Origin: a virus
Length of the DNA: 37,845 bases
Reading direction: 5' to 3' (one strand)
IMG/VR virus record: IMGVR_UViG_3300032223_001008
Span: 1-37,845 of that record
The position numbers and the translations under genes are program-made. Positions 19,001 through 28,258 of this stretch are shown here, in pieces. The first letter of the stretch is position 1; each line of letters opens with the position of its first letter. The notes under the pieces are model-generated. The model saw nothing but the letters and a program-made list of their open reading frames with translations, searched no databases and had not been told where the DNA came from.

Positions 19001-19485
19001 TGAGCAATTCCTGCATATCCTCCTAACTTACCAAGAAGATTTGTATTACTTTTACCAATCATCTGTGAACCCATACCTTGTATAGATCCAGGAGTTATTC
19101 CACCTAATGCACCAGCATTTGATATAGTTTGACCTGTTCCATAAAGCTGTGTTTGGTTTGCTAAATCTGTATTACCTTCAAGAGTCATTGTTCCACTAGG
19201 AGCATTATTCAATCCCATTTGTCCAACTCCTACATTAGAATTTAAAGGCATTTGTACCATTGGAAGAGGATTACCCCACATATCTAACTGTCTACCATCC
19301 TGAGCTTTAGGAGGATTACCAAAGTCTGTAAGTTGTTCCAACTGGGTCTTTACCATCTTAGCACCCATAGCTGCTTTTTTAAACTCTTTCTTATGAGCTT
19401 TCATAAAAGCTTCCTCTGTAGGATACTTTTTATAGAATTCCTTTTCAGATTTAACACCAGCGATTTTTAAGATTTCTGCTTTCAT
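16066..19485 (-). CDS. Large glycine/asparagine-rich virion cargo-like protein (1139 aa)
   Basis: No enzyme motif recognised. The N-terminus (GVKSEKEFYKKYPTEEAFMKAH) and a mid-protein VEVERGEPATEM segment are patterns I recall from crAss-like minor structural proteins. Two glycine-rich regions stand out. One is at about 118-172. The other, about 300-348, has repeated small-x3-small spacing (GGAIGGTAG, VIGGPVG, IGKTLGKTVGK) like a membrane glycine zipper. Short AQDG or KYG-x-x-L motifs recur (PKAQDGRQL, KYGKELFKAQDG, KYGTKLKK near the C-terminus). There are no cysteines at all. It lies nine bases after the 949-aa gene and ends before a terminator. The inferred role is an ejected or channel-associated virion protein. 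Confidence 0.75.
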   Translation of the reverse strand: MKAEILKIAGVKSEKEFYKKYPTEEAFMKAHKKEFKKAAMGAKMVKTQLEQLTDFGNPPKAQDGRQLDMWGNPLPMVQMPLNSNVGVGQMGLNNAPSGTMTLEGNTDLANQTQLYGTGQTISNAGALGGITPGSIQGMGSQMIGKSNTNLLGKLGGYAGIAQTAGQLIGGFQKLKEEKKQRKSAETWANVSDITKQAQESRPKDPLRHNFLRPEDQIVQPNQLFPTYGVGTNYLAKDGTRVMKIGGNLTEIQNTYAPNNLYDNLGYEPLNDSSQVKQFAGGGALGDFANQGGFNMLDTIGDAAIANNAGGDIGGAIGGTAGMVIGGPVGQAIGKTLGKTVGKLVDRNPQKMKIAQEKTKKNVGAMAFNEGAQYLQQGQYGNYMEDGGWVSHDWQPQVITQFGEHSMQDLLRRDPQMDTLRTGGHITQNNMFPTDQYALGGELKTTWGGYAEPISYNPHMPGTGETVMFRGIKKKTSDGKTKTIGAHSQSDGRGHTGIGVKYGEGGKMTDYAEFGSRDADADVEVERGEPATEMVDGQTGEKNMVVFGNLKIPNMFLNEIGDVKAKGKKFKNYVADLGKMEAKQNKIVDKSSEQIDGLNVYTPFDKLKFNGLTANVIGGNMNLKEAALKKSNAAAVQNAINDTAAEHGLDADHLAKGKVKVDPKAKKEQAKYGKELFKAQDGYISQTVKKAIIYKSARAKGYDETTARQMAGLPIQEDLSVELPETVEAETTNTTSKKRSPKSGQTKSSGYVSKYGIDPWKGNITGLGKKTASSFTAEEWDDIADKLGFKGRGNEEFEKFLLDNPKAKDIIEKRHQDLYGKAPWLDPKHFGYGWAAPELKSIGNNQEYEGEIPLVDISQIDKEPSSDDNTETSNIETVKPNKRKTWIDAANTLIPYLRPTDQEAFDYSQIAPELMSLATNQLDPVQAQLYHPDLGTPYDISLQDQMNANQADYNATQRAMGYNPAALSALAAQKYAANSNVLGQQFRLNQAEKDKVYEGNRAVLNDAQLKNLGILDTQMTRQSQAKSLTKQQNIEAMKSIASKIAQNKLENRQLGIYENLYNYRFDKSGRAVNMNPLAQFDYSGSMASSKTGGLASGLEFTYDANGNIVGTRKTKEEAKYGTKLKKESRNGSIVKAIKNL

Positions 19486-19494
19486 ATTGCAAAT

Positions 19495-22344
19495 TTAATT
19501 ATATTTTTCTAACCAACCACCTGTTGATTTTTTATTTATTTTTCTGGTTTGTGTAACATTACCATAAGGTGCTCCATAACCTCTTTGTGACATCTCATTA
19601 GCAAACTGATCACTTTCTTGTTGAGACATAAAAGCTCTTTCATTCCAATCTTTTATTTCAGGATCCCAATAGCTTGTTCTATATTCTCCCTGTGGTAAGT
19701 TTTGTAGTTTTATTTCTGGATGTTGAATAGATGTTACTCCTGGTGTAAAACTATCGGTCATAGAAATAGGAGTTATATTACTTACCTTTTTCTTTAGTGT
19801 AGGTTCTAGTTTAGGTTTAGGAGGAATACCTGTAATGTTATATGGATTATCAGGATCTCCTGTTTCTCTATATACCATATTATCAATATTTCCAGAGAAA
19901 CGTCCTTTTGCTATTTCTGGAGTAAGAGGTTTCCATTGACTAGATTTATCTTTAGATTGTTTAGATCTATATATTATGGGTTGTACTGGTTTTACATTTG
20001 AATAGTTATATATTTTTCCTTGTGATTCATCAAAAAATAAATTATCTTTTAAATAATTAATATATCCTATAGGATTAATATTAGGATTTGCAAGTTGTTG
20101 AACTTTTCCATATAAGTTATCTACAAAATTACCAACTTGTTTTTTTCTTTCTGCTTCTTTTTTTATACAATTATAACAAATGCTTCCATCAGGATTTCTT
20201 GGAAAGTTTTCTTCTTTTTTAATATAATCAGAACTACTATATTGCTTATCTAATATATTCTTAAGTCTATTATAATCATTATACAAATTTAAACTATCAT
20301 TATATGCTTGTACTTTTCTAGGATCTTGTGTATATATAGGGGGAAGAGTTTTACCTTTCTGAGCCATAGGATATTCTGTAACATTCTTTCCTTTAAATGT
20401 ATAGTCTTGATCTGGATACATCATTTGTTTATCACCTGCATCAGAGATTCCTAATACAGGATAGTCCACTCCTTTCATTGTTATTTGATTAGAGTTGATC
20501 TTTGTTATCTTTCCAGGATGTGCCCATTGTCCTCTATCATCTTCTATTATACCACCTTCTTCTTGTTTAGGAACTTCTTTATATCCTCTTAGCCAATCTT
20601 GAGTATAAAATTTAGTATCAGGATCAAATGAACTTAAAGTTTGATTAGGTGAAGCAACTAAATCATAAGTAGGATGAAACTTGCTAGAATTTGTTACTTC
20701 AACCATATCAGGGCCTGGATAAATACTTCCTTTCTTTTTACTTAAAGGACTTTTCCAATCTCTATCTAAAGGTGTACCTTTTGAAAAATAAGGTCTATCA
20801 TATAATGGACCTTGATTAGAAGTAAGATCAAATCCTTTATCAGGATCAAAACTTATTATATTATTATTTTGTTTAGCTCTAAGAATACCACTTTCAAAAG
20901 CATCAACTGTTCCTTCTTTACCTAACATTCTATAATAAGCTTCTGGATTAGGTTTAAATGCCCAAGGATTTAATTTATATGTATTAGAAAGCAATCCTGA
21001 TTCCATAGACTGAGCTACTTTACCAGGAAGTTTCATAGCACTTCCTAATGGATCAACTCCAGTGGCTCCTAAAAATAATCCTTGTCCTATACTAGTAAGA
21101 TATGGTAAGTTAGAATTAGATTGTTTAGCTTCATAAGGAGCTGTGCCTAATGCACCTGCTGTTTCTGTAATCCAATTAAGAGGATTTATAGTATCATACC
21201 AAGCTTCATCATTTTCATTAAACCTCCCTTTACCTTCTAATGACTTACCAGAAATATAAGCTTTTTCTCTCCAATCCATCTGGTCTTTAGTTTTAGTCTG
21301 ACCATTTGGAAATGTAAAAGTATTAATTTCTCCTTTATCAAAAGATTTAGCAGCCTTTCTTTCTTTTATTCTTTGTTGCTTAAGTCTTTCTTCTGTTGCT
21401 CTAGATTTACCCATAGCTTGAGAACTAGCAGCCATATTTTCTTTACTCATCCCTGTAGTGAGTGCTCTACTTGTAGGAGCAGTAGATTCACTAGCATTCA
21501 TCATTTGCCTTTGAAGATCTCTAGGATTTGGAAGAACGAACTCTGCATTCTGATTCTTTGGAATATCATCACCATTTTTACTAATACTCTTTGGTTTCCA
21601 ATCTAGTCCATGTTGATAGTAGGTCATTGATCCACCATTTTCAAAATCCTTTCCCCATCTTCTAAGAGGAGTAGGAATAGATTGTCCTTTCTCTACATAA
21701 GGATGTCTTACATTTTGATCCCATTCATCAGCCTCTTGCCATGTTTTAAAAGGACCTCCAAGATAGTCTCCTGTTCTTCTAAACTCAGCATAAGGACTAT
21801 CACTTGGTCCAAGTATAGGTTGTCCATATTTAAAAGAAGGAATCAATAATGCAGGTTCTCCATCTTCTCCACCTATAGATATTGCTAACTCTGAACGATG
21901 ATTATTTACTGGTAATTTAGAACTATTTGGTTCAAGGAATGTAAGACCATCTTGAGCACTAGCTTTTGTCTTCTTAGCATATGGACCATTATCAGGAGCA
22001 GCTCCTGCTGTACGTGCATATGTGAATCCTACAGCACCAGGCATAGAGCCTCCCATTTGAAATTGTCCACCCCATGCAGGAGAATAGTTTCTACCTGTTG
22101 TATCATTTCCCATTCCTACAAATCCTGGAGGGTATGATGTTGTATTATCATTATAGTTCTCTTGATACTCTTGCATTCCACCACCATTATATTTCTCTAA
22201 CCATCCTCCTTGTTCTACTTTCATAGGAGCACCACCAGCTATTGCACCAAAGAACTTTCTTTGCTTATCTGTAAGAGGATGTCCATGCACACTCTTATCA
22301 TGCAGGATTTCTTTTGCCTTATTTGATGTTAATTTCTTAGCCAT
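19495..22344 (-). CDS. Large mosaic virion cargo-like protein with possible ADP-ribosyltransferase-like module (949 aa)
   Basis: Residues 1-60 contain HPLTDKQRKFFGAIAGG followed by GGWLEKYN; the same eight residues form the extreme C-terminus (942-949). The interior is a mosaic of short conserved-looking blocks: MPGAVGFTYART; FRRTGDYLGGPFKTWQEAD, like the FRxTGxHLGxFxTxxEAD motif seen in other phage proteins; and DDRGQWAHPGKIT with VDYPVLGIS. Residues about 460-570 carry YYR, YFSKG and MVEV (R472, Y519, E549), spaced as in some ADP-ribosyltransferase-like folds; this is speculative. A CYNC pair supplies the only two cysteines. Its ATG overlaps the previous stop (TAATG). I infer a packaged or ejected protein; no function is proven. 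Confidence 0.72.
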   Translation of the reverse strand: MAKKLTSNKAKEILHDKSVHGHPLTDKQRKFFGAIAGGAPMKVEQGGWLEKYNGGGMQEYQENYNDNTTSYPPGFVGMGNDTTGRNYSPAWGGQFQMGGSMPGAVGFTYARTAGAAPDNGPYAKKTKASAQDGLTFLEPNSSKLPVNNHRSELAISIGGEDGEPALLIPSFKYGQPILGPSDSPYAEFRRTGDYLGGPFKTWQEADEWDQNVRHPYVEKGQSIPTPLRRWGKDFENGGSMTYYQHGLDWKPKSISKNGDDIPKNQNAEFVLPNPRDLQRQMMNASESTAPTSRALTTGMSKENMAASSQAMGKSRATEERLKQQRIKERKAAKSFDKGEINTFTFPNGQTKTKDQMDWREKAYISGKSLEGKGRFNENDEAWYDTINPLNWITETAGALGTAPYEAKQSNSNLPYLTSIGQGLFLGATGVDPLGSAMKLPGKVAQSMESGLLSNTYKLNPWAFKPNPEAYYRMLGKEGTVDAFESGILRAKQNNNIISFDPDKGFDLTSNQGPLYDRPYFSKGTPLDRDWKSPLSKKKGSIYPGPDMVEVTNSSKFHPTYDLVASPNQTLSSFDPDTKFYTQDWLRGYKEVPKQEEGGIIEDDRGQWAHPGKITKINSNQITMKGVDYPVLGISDAGDKQMMYPDQDYTFKGKNVTEYPMAQKGKTLPPIYTQDPRKVQAYNDSLNLYNDYNRLKNILDKQYSSSDYIKKEENFPRNPDGSICYNCIKKEAERKKQVGNFVDNLYGKVQQLANPNINPIGYINYLKDNLFFDESQGKIYNYSNVKPVQPIIYRSKQSKDKSSQWKPLTPEIAKGRFSGNIDNMVYRETGDPDNPYNITGIPPKPKLEPTLKKKVSNITPISMTDSFTPGVTSIQHPEIKLQNLPQGEYRTSYWDPEIKDWNERAFMSQQESDQFANEMSQRGYGAPYGNVTQTRKINKKSTGGWLEKYN

Positions 22345-23225
22345 TATTTGTAAGAGATTTGAGAAGGTGTTGTAATAAATCGTGATGATAAATGAGCATC
22401 ATCTCTATTATCTAATATATGTCTAACTTTTAATAATTTAGCTCTTAGAGGTTCTTTCTTAAATGATCTTTTTCCATAATCCATATTTGCTTGATTAACA
22501 GTCTTATCTAAAGATAGAGCATTGCAACAAGTTGTTGTAAACAAAGGTATGGATTTATTTTTAACTAATGACCAAAAAGTGTTATATTGATAGAAATTAT
22601 CTGATTTAGTATAAGTGATTGTCTTACTATCAGGATTGTATATAGGGAATTTTAAATACTCTTTTAGATTGTGCATAGGTTTTGGAACAAGCTCTAGAAT
22701 ACCTGTAGACTGTTGGTCATTATATAGAATGGCTTTATTGAACCATCTGTCATCTGTTTCTATTCTTGTGTTATAATTAAATACACCATCTGGAATATCT
22801 AAGTATTTATAAGCCTTTGTATAGTCTTTTACATTTTGTAAGATTTCATCATAGTATTCATATGAGAAAGGATACTCTATAATATATGGTTCTATGTTAC
22901 CATAGAATGTATTATATATTCTAGGATTAGTAAGATGTCTCCAGAGAGATGGTGTATTCTTATTTTGAAATGTTGTAGTTGCTAATTGTGCAGCATTCAT
23001 TGTTCCTATAGATATATTGATTTTATTTTTACATTTACCAATACATCCTCCTGTAGACTCAAGAATAATCACTGATACATTAGTATCAACATTAAAGGTC
23101 ATTCCTTGAATCAGTCTTCTTTTAGAAACATCTGTAGCTAGAACATTACCATAGTTATCAGATATGGTGAATGGTCCTGTTCTAAGGCCAGCTTTTGTTA
23201 ACTTTACAATTATTGTTTTACTCAT
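22344..23225 (-). CDS. Putative tail appendage/dock protein following the muzzle (293 aa)
   Basis: The N-terminal 60-70 residues (KTIIVKLTKAGLRTGPFTI and on) look like a small beta domain. The C-terminus carries SFKKEPLRAKLLKVRHIL and ends QISYK, a pattern I recall from proteins encoded beside the crAss-like muzzle. There are no enzyme motifs. It lies 12 bases after the muzzle gene and its stop shares a base with the next start, so the three are co-translated. It is likely a virion component attached to the tail, such as a fibre dock or hub. That role is inferred from position only. Confidence 0.6.
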   Translation of the reverse strand: MSKTIIVKLTKAGLRTGPFTISDNYGNVLATDVSKRRLIQGMTFNVDTNVSVIILESTGGCIGKCKNKINISIGTMNAAQLATTTFQNKNTPSLWRHLTNPRIYNTFYGNIEPYIIEYPFSYEYYDEILQNVKDYTKAYKYLDIPDGVFNYNTRIETDDRWFNKAILYNDQQSTGILELVPKPMHNLKEYLKFPIYNPDSKTITYTKSDNFYQYNTFWSLVKNKSIPLFTTTCCNALSLDKTVNQANMDYGKRSFKKEPLRAKLLKVRHILDNRDDAHLSSRFITTPSQISYK

Positions 23226-23237
23226 TTATATTTTCAT

Positions 23238-26200
23238 TTAAGAAGGGCAACCATTTATACAAGAACCAAGATTAGTAGTTACTATTCCAGGAAAACTTGA
23301 TACACTTATTCCACATACATAAACTGTATCTTTAGCTTCAATTTCAAGTGGAATCATATTTCCATATACATCCGTATAATCTATATCAACAGGTAAGTCT
23401 CCTGAATTATAAACACTAAAACAACTACCAATAGGAACTTCCTCAATAGCTATAGCCTCAAGATCACAACCTCCATTCATTCCAGAATAGAAGAAGTTAT
23501 TCTCAGCTATATAGAAGTTAGGAATATAACTATGGAAACTGATCCAGCTCTTAGTATTCATATTGAATGAAAGTGTCCAAGATTTGTTACAGAAGTATTC
23601 TGGATCTGTAACATCTACAATTGTTTTTAATTCAACTCCTGCAACTTGCTCAATTATATAAAAATCTCTTGTTACCTCATCATATTTAATATTATTATTT
23701 GCAGGTATATAATCAAGCTTAGAGATTATCACTCTATCATACTTACTATCATATACACCATGAAGTCCTATTCCATTATAATGATTATCTATATCAGCAT
23801 CAGGGAAATATCTTAAGATTTCAAATGCTAAATGATCTGTAAAGAATCTATTTAGTCCAGAACCAAAAGCAGAAAGATCTGAAGCACCATTACCTGTAAT
23901 TAGGAAAACTTGTCCTCTTTTAGCATCAACTGTAATTTGTCCTTGAGGAATCTTTAATAAGAACTTATTCTGACTTCCTACATATCCAAGATCTGTTTCA
24001 GCAAAATCTACTGGAGGTGAGCTTCTAAATAATGTATCATTACCAAGATAGGCAGCTTTGGGATTACTTGTTTCAACAGTTAATAGAGTGTTATATAGTA
24101 AGCTCTTATTTTCAAATCTAGCAAGGATAGATTTATTCTGGATACCATCTAGAGAAACTAATTTACCAAAGTTTTGAGGAAAGTCAAACATTGCTATAGC
24201 ACCATAACTTAACCAGTTATTCACTTTATTATCAGCATTTTGTTCTTGAGAATCTGAATAGATAGCTCTAAATGGATAATAAGTGAAACATAATTGATTC
24301 TTCCAATCTGGAGGAAGATGTGAGAAATAGTTTTCTTTATTCTGCTTAGAGAAAGTTACATTATAATAGTATGTATTATCTTGAGCAATTGTTACAAAGC
24401 TTTCTTGGAACCAATCATCAGGAATACTTGTACTTACATGAGGCCAGAAATCTCCTTCTCTATTATTAAATGCTTGTCTAAGATCTGTGTTTATACTTGA
24501 TTCACAATAGAAGTTTGGAATACCATATGCAAATAAGTACATCTTACCATCATAGAAAGTTCTTCCAGGAGTGCTTGTACTTACATCTTGTTTATTAGGA
24601 CAATCAAAATTATGAGCCTTGTATGATATTATATTAACCATATTTTGTGGTACATAATTTGATAAAACAGATCTTGCTGAGTGCCAGTATTGTGGATAGG
24701 CCACATTACCAATCTCATCATAGAATATATCTGAATCATCAGGAGCACCCACTCTATTATCTATAAAGAATGGAAGTTTTGTTTTGAATGCAAATCTAGA
24801 GATGAATGTATCACCACCAAATATAGTGGACATTAAAGTTCTTCCAGAACTTAGAACAGCTTGATATCCTGTATCTATTGTATTGTAAGAATATATTTGT
24901 CCCCATTGATTAACAAATTCATTTTTCAAAGAAGCATAGTAAACTATAGTTTTTATATCAACTTCTTTTTCAGGAACATCACAAGTGTTGATTCCAGGAG
25001 AGGATGGTGTAAATCTTGATGAATCTGTAATATAAGGTCTATGTCCAAATGAAGGTTTTATTGTTGGTGTTTCACTAGGAAAAGGTAAAGGTATTGTAGG
25101 GATCTGCAATACAACAAATCCTGAATCTACTATAGTTATACTATAATCTGAACTAGGAGCCCCTGTTATTTCAGCTGGAAATATTGTAGAATTTACTGTA
25201 TTACAAGTTGAAGGATTTAATGATACTGTAGATGTTCCAGTTGTGGGATCTTGATATTCAAATGTTACAATCACACCTGAACCAACTGAAGTGGTATTAC
25301 ATATTAAATATGTAGTATAATTTACCACTGTAGGTTTAAGTTGTTCTGTTGTTTTTAAATAAACAGATGATTCCCTATTCCAGTTATTAATACTTAGATT
25401 ATCACCAGCAGACTGTACACCAGGAATAAGATATTGAGCAAGTTCAATTGGTCTTTGTTTAAGTCCAGTATTGTTGTATATATTTGAAGAATAGTCATAG
25501 CTAGCTATAGAGTTAAAAGACCAGCCATAATTCCTTCTAGTGATACCATTTACATAAATTGTAAGATAGGCTTGATATGCAGTGAATACTGCTGTTATAT
25601 CTGTACCTCCAATAGCAAAAGATGATGTAAGAGCATCTACTTGTGCTTCATAAGTTAAAAGTTTATAAAATGCATTCTTCTTAACTTCTACAAAATGAGC
25701 TTTACCAGCACCAAATATTACATTCTCAAGCTTAAGAATATTTCCTAAAAATGGTTGTCCAAATGATGTCTCAGGAGAATTAAATACTTGTCTGTATTTA
25801 CTACCATCAGTTGTAAACGCTTCTAATGGAATGGGAGAACAAATATCATATCCATATGATGCTACTTCTTCTATGGTATAATATGCACCATTTATAACTC
25901 CTGGTGTAGAAATAGAATATACATATTGATAAATATTAGTACAAGAAGTTCCTCCACATTCTACTATTATTGATTGCTCAGTCAATACATCACTACAACA
26001 AAGACTACAAGATGGATTATTTAAACAAGCATTTATCCAATCTGTATATCCTGAAGGTAATGTATCATAGTTACAAGGACATCCATAATCACAACTTAAA
26101 TTTGGAGGATAGTAAGTAAATACATTTGGATATCCTCCATATTGTGATGTTAATTTATATTTCTTGTATGTGTTACATACTATCACTGGATTTCCAGAAA

Positions 26201-28250
26201 GTATATTAGGTTTTGGAAAATCAAGACTACAAATGTTTACAACATCTCCTTCTTTTAAAGTTAATTTAGTGTATTCAAGACTTGTGCAGTTTAAATATTC
26301 AATTGTACAAGGAGCATTAGGTTGTGCATAAACTGTAAAACTTCTACATATTGTATTCCCTGATATAGAAGAAGATACTGTATAAGCATTACTATTTGAT
26401 AGAAGGAATGGATCTTTTCCAAGATCATTATATGGATAGTTTGGAAAATAGTATTCCGTATCTTGTCTTTTGTATTTACCTACATTTCTAAGAATACCTT
26501 TAGCAACAATAGATTTGTTTGTACCACGGTCACCTCTAACTATCTTAAATCCAACTATATCATCTTTTTGTTCTTGAGTTAGATCAGAGGTTTGTATCAA
26601 TGAATATACCTGAGAGTTATTAATCTTAACTCCTATTGGAAATACAGCATCTGAAGATCTCATTTCAACATTATACTTTCCAGCAACTATTGTTGGTGTT
26701 GCACTTTCAAATATAGGAGAAACTAATACATCAGGAAACTTATGATGTCTGATAGGTTGATCTGCAAGATCTCCCCAAAGATCAGGGTTACAAGGATAAA
26801 GTTCTGTAGATTCCCAATATGCAAATTCACCATATTTATACGGTGTAGCATTTCCAATATTATCACCTGTAGCATCACCTATAATTGAAGCTGTATTATA
26901 TATTTTCCAATAAGGACTATATCCTATTCCTGTTGCAGGATCTACATAATCAGGAGTTCCTACAAAATCATCATTTGTAGTTGGTACATCTGGATGGCTA
27001 AATTCATTTATATTTTTTAATCTACCAGGAATATGGAAACCATCTGTTTGTTTACCATTCTTTAATAAGAATACTATTTCAAATGCATACACTTCATCTC
27101 TAAGATAACCTCTTAGATTTGTAGCATTTAATGCATCTGCATAGTTTTCATCAGCAGGGATTCTATATGTCTGCCATTGAAGAGATAATTGATTAGCTAT
27201 CTTCTGATAGTTAATCCTATCTATAGAAGATAGATTATCCCATACAAGAATATCTTGTACAGTGGTAAGATCTTGAGCAATATCATAATAAGGATACTTC
27301 TCAAAGATATCATTTATAGTAAGCTTGATTTGTTCTTGATTCTGTCCAGTGTAAGTAATAACCCTAGTTGGCTTATCAATAAAATATGTTCCTGCTAATT
27401 CTACAGAACTAATAGCATTTACTGTTTTAATTACAGCAAGATTAAAATATTGAAACTGTCCAGTGAGATCTAAATTACTAACTGTAACCTCAATAGATCT
27501 TCCCACTTCATAATTGAAATTAGGAGTGGTAAGTTGAGGATTAGCAACAGGAGTGGGATTTGTTACTGAGTAGTATGAAGTGTAAGGATTACCAGCAGCA
27601 TCAGAATACTGAATAGCAAATTGATAAGTTCCTGCAATAAGAGCACCTCCAGTAGTAATATTTGTTACATTAAGTTCTGGAATATTAAAATTAGGTTGCA
27701 TCTTTAGTTGATTACAATCTAATTCATTTGTATATACAGGATTACATAATTGTGAGTTTGGATCTAACTTATATGGGATATTCTCAAGATCTAAATATCT
27801 TCTTGGATTAAATCCATCAGTCCAATAAATCTCTGTAGTACAGTTAGTTATCTTATGCACTATCTTGAGAATAGGATAGTGAATATTAAAGTTTAAACAA
27901 TCAGCATTAACAATTGTAACATATTGACAATTATTATTATTCATACACCCTATCTCAGATTGTGCTGTTTGAGGATTAGCAAGAAAGAATATATGTTTAT
28001 TTTTCTCAGCAATGAAATGTGTACCTATTAATTGATATCCTGTAGGAAATTCAACACAAAATTCATTACCAGGTTCATTCTGGTAGTTAACAGAGTTTGC
28101 ATCAAAGTTTTCTACAGAAGCATTTAATGCATAACTAAGCATGCCTTTAGGAATTTGGCTAACAGAGTTATCCATGTTCATTCCTGCAACAGCTTGATTA
28201 AATTCTTGCTTTATATTACTTTGTTGTTTATCTTCTTTTTGATCTGCCAT
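23238..28250 (-). CDS. Tail muzzle / 'stabilization' protein of crAss-like phages (1670 aa)
   Basis: A long beta-rich protein forming the distal short tail that closes the DNA channel. The C-terminal third holds segments I associate with the crAss-like stabilization/muzzle family: LVSLDGIQNKSILARF, AAYLGNDTLF, DLGYVGSQNKFLL and GQITVDAKRG, then DNHYNGIGLHGVYDSKYDR. The N-terminus (NQAVAGMNMDNSVSQIPKG) also fits. It is cysteine-rich: at least nine cysteines fall in about residues 715-770 (including CDYGCPC and CSLCC), and the protein ends GSCINGCPS. The gene follows the ring protein gene directly, as in other crAss-like genomes. The length is typical or somewhat large for the family. I am fairly sure of the family and less sure of exact structural boundaries. 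Confidence 0.87.
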   Translation of the reverse strand: MADQKEDKQQSNIKQEFNQAVAGMNMDNSVSQIPKGMLSYALNASVENFDANSVNYQNEPGNEFCVEFPTGYQLIGTHFIAEKNKHIFFLANPQTAQSEIGCMNNNNCQYVTIVNADCLNFNIHYPILKIVHKITNCTTEIYWTDGFNPRRYLDLENIPYKLDPNSQLCNPVYTNELDCNQLKMQPNFNIPELNVTNITTGGALIAGTYQFAIQYSDAAGNPYTSYYSVTNPTPVANPQLTTPNFNYEVGRSIEVTVSNLDLTGQFQYFNLAVIKTVNAISSVELAGTYFIDKPTRVITYTGQNQEQIKLTINDIFEKYPYYDIAQDLTTVQDILVWDNLSSIDRINYQKIANQLSLQWQTYRIPADENYADALNATNLRGYLRDEVYAFEIVFLLKNGKQTDGFHIPGRLKNINEFSHPDVPTTNDDFVGTPDYVDPATGIGYSPYWKIYNTASIIGDATGDNIGNATPYKYGEFAYWESTELYPCNPDLWGDLADQPIRHHKFPDVLVSPIFESATPTIVAGKYNVEMRSSDAVFPIGVKINNSQVYSLIQTSDLTQEQKDDIVGFKIVRGDRGTNKSIVAKGILRNVGKYKRQDTEYYFPNYPYNDLGKDPFLLSNSNAYTVSSSISGNTICRSFTVYAQPNAPCTIEYLNCTSLEYTKLTLKEGDVVNICSLDFPKPNILSGNPVIVCNTYKKYKLTSQYGGYPNVFTYYPPNLSCDYGCPCNYDTLPSGYTDWINACLNNPSCSLCCSDVLTEQSIIVECGGTSCTNIYQYVYSISTPGVINGAYYTIEEVASYGYDICSPIPLEAFTTDGSKYRQVFNSPETSFGQPFLGNILKLENVIFGAGKAHFVEVKKNAFYKLLTYEAQVDALTSSFAIGGTDITAVFTAYQAYLTIYVNGITRRNYGWSFNSIASYDYSSNIYNNTGLKQRPIELAQYLIPGVQSAGDNLSINNWNRESSVYLKTTEQLKPTVVNYTTYLICNTTSVGSGVIVTFEYQDPTTGTSTVSLNPSTCNTVNSTIFPAEITGAPSSDYSITIVDSGFVVLQIPTIPLPFPSETPTIKPSFGHRPYITDSSRFTPSSPGINTCDVPEKEVDIKTIVYYASLKNEFVNQWGQIYSYNTIDTGYQAVLSSGRTLMSTIFGGDTFISRFAFKTKLPFFIDNRVGAPDDSDIFYDEIGNVAYPQYWHSARSVLSNYVPQNMVNIISYKAHNFDCPNKQDVSTSTPGRTFYDGKMYLFAYGIPNFYCESSINTDLRQAFNNREGDFWPHVSTSIPDDWFQESFVTIAQDNTYYYNVTFSKQNKENYFSHLPPDWKNQLCFTYYPFRAIYSDSQEQNADNKVNNWLSYGAIAMFDFPQNFGKLVSLDGIQNKSILARFENKSLLYNTLLTVETSNPKAAYLGNDTLFRSSPPVDFAETDLGYVGSQNKFLLKIPQGQITVDAKRGQVFLITGNGASDLSAFGSGLNRFFTDHLAFEILRYFPDADIDNHYNGIGLHGVYDSKYDRVIISKLDYIPANNNIKYDEVTRDFYIIEQVAGVELKTIVDVTDPEYFCNKSWTLSFNMNTKSWISFHSYIPNFYIAENNFFYSGMNGGCDLEAIAIEEVPIGSCFSVYNSGDLPVDIDYTDVYGNMIPLEIEAKDTVYVCGISVSSFPGIVTTNLGSCINGCPS

Positions 28251-28258
28251 TATACTTA

